A stretch of DNA of 64,000 bases, from contig OX344761.1 of NCBI GenBank assembly GCA_947034895.1, positions 31,508,863-31,572,862 on the forward strand. The letters are read 5' to 3'. Source of the DNA: Rhytidiadelphus loreus. Its lineage: Eukaryota; Streptophyta; Bryopsida; Hypnales; Hylocomiaceae. The translations under genes and the position numbers were made by a program. Positions 60,021 to 64,000 of this stretch are shown here, piece after piece; the stretch's first letter is position 1, and each line of letters opens with the position of its first letter. The notes beneath the pieces are model-generated. The model had not been told where the DNA came from. It saw only the letters and a program-made list of their open reading frames with translations, and ran no database searches.

Positions 60021-61699
60021 TCATTGTCCTCTACAGAGCTTGCTGCCACAGTTGCACTTGAACGCCGAAGTGTTTTCATCGAAATCTAATCCATAGTCCC
60101 AAGTCAACTCTTCCCCTGCTAGTATTTCCCGATTTGCAAAGAAAGCAACCTGAACAACTGTATTTTAACAATGTCAATACAATTTCAGAGTACAATATGC
60201 ATCAAAACAGTAACGTCAGAAATTAAAATATAGCCAAGTGGGTTCCAGAACTTGCATGATACAGAGTAGGACTTCTGTAGTCTACCCAGACGGGCATCTC
60301 CATCAGATTTGCGTCCCCACATCTGCATGAGTAGCCCATGAAAATTCAATCTTGAGCCAGCGAAAGAAATGTGAGCTTCATAGAGAAAATCAAGATAATG
60401 TGGACGTCTATGAGAGTAGGCAAACCTGTGATTCAACCATCGGGCAACATTCGTCATGACAGACGCATCAATAGATAGTAGGGAATCATCATCCTTTTCT
60501 AGCTCAGACTCCCAATGAGCATCCAAGGCGAGAGAATACTTGGATCGATCACCTCTTCTTAGCAATTCTGCATTCGTGACCACTTCTCCGGCATACTCAA
60601 AAAGAAAAGAGCCTCGCAGTAGGGGCTCCATTGTGCGAATGCCCCAACCTTTAGAGTTGTTAACGTAAAAAACTTGTACGCATATAGAAAAGAAAAGTTA
60701 TTAACCACTTTGAACTCTATCGCTTTTACAAAAACACTACCAAGTACTGACTGGAAGAACTGTCATACTCTGACCTCCAACTTTGTTGTCACTCCTCTCT
60801 GCACAACCCGGTTATTATAGTCTGATGCATAGAGACACGTACTGTTGTATTCATTTATGTACTGCAGGGGAACATGTCCATCGCATCGTCCGTTTCTCAT
60901 CTCTGTGCATGCGGATGGGGACGTGCAATAAATGAATCGTGCTGTACAACCGCTTCGTCTTTTCAAAAACTGTAGAGTCCCAAAGATTTCACCTACTTAG
61001 TATTATCAGAAAGTACTACAAGTACAATTATACAAACTTTCTGTAATACAAGAAGTACTACAAACACTACTGCAAACAATGCTACTAGTACTAGCATGAA
61101 TAGTACTACATGCAGTACTGCAAGTAATATTACAATAGTAGTACAAGTTGTACTACTTCATTGAGGATCTTTTATGTCTTTAGTATTGGAAATAAAAAGT
61201 ACCAGTACTTCAAAAACTATGATAACGATAGCCACTGCAAATACTGTAGAAGAAGCGTACCTGAATTATGTAGCGTGGGTGCAGAAGACCATCTTCGACA
61301 TAATGTCTTTCTGTTTCTTCAAGCTTACATGCACATTCAGTGGCCATCCCTGTGCATCTACCCTCCATTTCCTCAGTGCCTGTTGTCTGCCTCACACTTC
61401 TTACAGGTGGGGCTTCCAGTGTGACAGAGGCGTGGATTCCAGAAGAACGCACGTATGTGTACGAGTTATCAAAAATATGGATAGCGTCTGAGGCATCACC
61501 CTCATGCACATGGATGGGGACGTGTTCTAGACCTCTAGAGACGTCAAGGAGAATGGAATGTAGAAGTCCTTGTTCACAACAACGTATCATACAGAGGGCA
61601 ACCACTGGATATACAAAGGCGCCCATTTCATTAAGAAAAATGTAGTTGTACTTTCTACAAAAGCACACACTTTCAGACAACTTCCACGAATAGAGAAAA

Positions 61700-62035
61700 T
61701 AAACATACCGTATGGGCAAAATATGTAAACAAGCTAGGGATCCTACAATCTGGTTTAGGGTCCGGGCCCCTCTATGGCATCGCATGACCAACGTCGAGAT
61801 CGTGGGCCGGAATGGCTTGCTTAGGACAGACCTAGCTTGGTCCCACGGTTTTACCGTGGGACATGAAGCACTCCCTTGGCCCACAGTCATGCGCACAGAA
61901 ATGCCATGGTCTTCCAAAACTAACCGTATTTCCTTGGGGCCAATTTGGTAAGCTGAGACCAAGCCATACCTTCGGTCCACGGGACTCCCGTGGGCCCTCC
62001 TCAAAACCTTAGGCCCCATATCAAACTGCGAGCAT
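61700..62035. other. GC-rich inserted-looking block inside the SET-gene intron
   Basis: About 330 bp that is clearly GC-richer than its surroundings. It holds two hairpins, GGTCCCACGGTTTTACCGTGGGAC (stem near 61840-61862) and GGTCCACGGGACTCCCGTGGGCC (61974-61996). It is open over its length leftward but shows no recognised domain. It may be a SINE-like or other short insertion. I found no clear flanking duplication. Confidence 0.4.
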
Positions 62036-63190
62036 TCTCTTCAAGTACTTGAAGAGAAGTAGACGTAGAGGATGGAAATCCTAACTGCAAGCACAACAGT
62101 GTGTCCACATGGATGCGAACATAAAAATGTACGTGCCATTCATTTTTTGGTACCCACCTTGCTGTTCTTTGACCCTGCACCCACAATTGGACTTGATGAA
62201 GCTACCTCGCCTGTGCTTGTGCTTAAACTATGTCGAATACACAACACTCTAGAAGACGTATCTGTTGGAGACACCTCCTGAGTGGCACTGTCTTTCTTTG
62301 CTCCCTTCCCTGGAATGAAAGGAACTTGGTTAGGTACAGCACAACATATTCAGTTACAGTACTATATTTTTTAGGAACAGTACTACTAGACTTGTACAAG
62401 AGTAGAGATTACAAAGCATTTAGAACAAGTGAAGCTTTGGACCAGCAGGAGAGTTGGAAATCGCTTTTGCAGGAGACTTGCTTGGGGTGGCTTCGTCAGA
62501 AATTTTTTTGGAACATTCGTTGTCGTCCGCCTTCTGCTCTAGAATGTGGGAAGTCTGAACCAAGGACGTATCCTGAACTTTCTTTAGGCGTCTGGATGCA
62601 CGCGGAAACGTAATGGAATACAGGTCTTCAGGACTACTAGACACATGTTTCTTTGATGGAGTAGACACTTGCGGTGCTGTCGTCTTTTCTTCCCGAGCCT
62701 GCAAAGGAGTAGGCACTTGCGGTTTAGGCGTCTTTTCCTCCTGAGCCTGCCAGAAGTACAGTATGAGGTCAGCACACAACTGTGGAACTTTGCAAATGAA
62801 CGGTGCACTGTACCGCTATATGCATTTCATGAGAAGAAATAGACCAAGAGTGCGGCAGAACAAAGTATTTAGCATAACAAATTAGTGGTGATGTGGAATA
62901 AGAAGTTGGCACTTACTTTTCGACCACTGACAGATGACGGGATAATGATATCTCCATCTGATCCGACATCCAATGATTTCAGCAATTTCGGTGCGGGCAT
63001 TTGAGGTTGCACAAGTGGGTCATCTAGATCTAAACCAAAGAAGTCAGAAGCGCCCAATGCCGGAACCTCGTCAACCATATGCACATCTTCCACTTCTAGA
63101 GGCTGCTCGGGAGAAGATGCATGTCCAGTGCTGTTCTCGGACACGTCAGGAACAAGTGCAATCATAGGGGAATCAGCTGTTGTAAGGTTT

Positions 63191-63330
63191 GTGTCCACTA
63201 TAGATGTAAAATCAGCTACTGCAGCGGGGGTATCCACCGTAGATGTACGAGCAACTGCTGTAGGGGATGTGTCCACCGTAGATGTAAGATCACCTGCTAC
63301 AGGGGACGTGTCCGGCGTAGATGTAAGTGT
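63191..63330. repeat. 39 bp coding tandem repeat
   Basis: About 3.6 units of 39 bp, type GTGTCCACCGTAGATGTAAG then ATCACCTGCTACAGGGGAC. Leftward they encode 13-residue units with the core STVDTSPTAVA-like, in the Ser/Thr-rich N-terminal region of the SET-domain gene. Confidence 0.85.
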
Positions 63331-63545
63331 ACCTTTTTCCTTGAACTTGGTGGAAGGGGTAGACAAACGAGACCTGAACGAAGTGTCGGACCTCTGAATT
63401 TCCGTCACTGGACTCTTGTCAGAACCATCTATGCCAAATTTCACTAAGTTCGGGATTGTATCTTCTCTATCTTCTCCTAAACACTTTGACAAGGTACTGT
63501 CACAGGCAGACATACTAGGAGCGCCTGCTGGTATTACACAGAAAC

Positions 63546-64000
63546 CTGCACATGTAAAAGTCATTTATGTAAGCAGTTGTAGTAATAAAGGTGTACTATC
63601 ATGTGGCACCCTCCGTATACCACCCTCAACAGTATGACTCGAAACGCACATTTACATGACAATTGTGAAAACTCATGTGAAAACTACAGAAAAAGTGACA
63701 AACGTAAGGTATGCACACAATGAACTCCGACATAAGACTCCATCTAGTACTACAGAACATGTGAATAGTACTAGATGTAGGACTATTTACAATTGCACTT
63801 CGAGCAACAAAGTGAATTTTTTTTGGTACCAACTAGCATTCTAGCAAAGAGTGTTTACCCACAAAAAAAAAGGCAACGCATACAAAACCGATGCCATGAA
63901 AAGAGAGCATGGGCAATACATTGTCCGTATACACATGTACTACATTTGAAGTAAAATAATTACACTTCAAAAAAACTTAGCATTCAAGAACACTAGTGCA
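63546..64000. other. Window end: upstream intron or flank of the SET-domain gene
   Basis: No coding exon identified. AGTACT motifs continue (AGTACTACAGAACATGTG and AATAGTACTAG near 63750-63775), so the putative second element probably extends past the window edge. Confidence 0.4.

Larger units (their letters stand above)
60021..63545 (-). pseudogene. SUVR-type SET-domain histone methyltransferase, decayed
   Basis: Recognised exons: 63545-62917, 62746 to ~62420, 62309-62158, ~61657-61261, 60969-60775, 60672-60426, 60322-60256 and 60149-60021. The 5' end may lie beyond the window. SUVR proteins methylate histone H3 lysine 9. Pre-SET: LDVSRGLEHVPI, ECACK and NRVVQRGVTTKLE. SET: SKGWGIRT, GSFLFEYAGEVVTNAEL, NVARWLNHR|CGDANL and GEELTWDYGLDF. 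Post-SET: FKCNCGSKLCRGQ then TGA. The last intron has a GC donor (CAT|GCAAGT). Damage: the expected Cys ligands before NRVVQ read Tyr (INEYN, CLYAS, SDYNN). The T run starting exon 60672 is one base short for phase, and a one-base loss near 61405-61410 hides a TCKKC segment. The N-terminal part is Ser/Thr/Pro-rich. It is convergent with the transposase, so it is either captured by that element or a dying host paralogue. Confidence 0.75.

Overview
The window is nuclear DNA of a plant, most likely a seed-free land plant (bryophyte, lycophyte or fern). It is AT-rich and its genes have GT-AG introns. The housekeeping genes are typical plant forms: a SUV3-type mitochondrial RNA helicase and a succinate/fumarate-type mitochondrial carrier. 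Most of the rest is mobile-element DNA. The species cannot be fixed from sequence alone.

Layout. 1.9-5.9 kb (-): a DDE plus SWIM-finger transposase (MULE-like) with one intron and an in-frame TAG inside the SWIM finger. 7.0-16.0 kb (+), divergent from it: a many-exon, decayed gene joining a ParB-like domain, a charged coiled coil and a permuted N4/N6-type DNA methyltransferase-like domain. A family of ~100-130 bp palindromes centred on AGTCGGATCCGACT lies only within this divergent pair. 16.95-18.26 kb: a non-autonomous CACTA element. 22.1-25.3 kb (+): an apparently intact gene fusing IQ and BAG domains to a penta-EF-hand calcium-binding module. 26.3-26.7 kb (-): a small unknown protein. 32.7-38.6 kb (-): SUV3 helicase, 11 coding exons, 928 residues. 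41.2-42.8 kb (-): SFC1-type carrier, 2 exons, 314 residues. 44.0-47.1 kb: a CACTA element with a second CACTA element nested in it. 51-53.5 kb: two copies of a TIR element. 55.1-59.5 kb (+): an unclassified DDE-like transposase broken by in-frame stops. 60.0-63.5 kb (-), convergent with it: a SUVR-type SET-domain histone methyltransferase gene, also decayed. AGTACT-rich spacer DNA surrounds this second pair.

How it fits together. The host genes look intact and serve mitochondrial RNA turnover, organic-acid exchange and calcium/chaperone signalling. The unusual part is that two unrelated transposase genes each sit beside a gene for a DNA- or chromatin-modifying enzyme: ParB-methyltransferase in the first pair, SET domain in the second. 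My main hypothesis is that these are two large, now inactive elements that each carried an epigenetic modifier. Their damage is mostly single-base (TAG/TGA stops, one-base losses in homopolymers, Cys-to-Tyr changes), consistent with methylation-driven decay of silenced DNA. All exon joins were worked out by eye and need transcript support.
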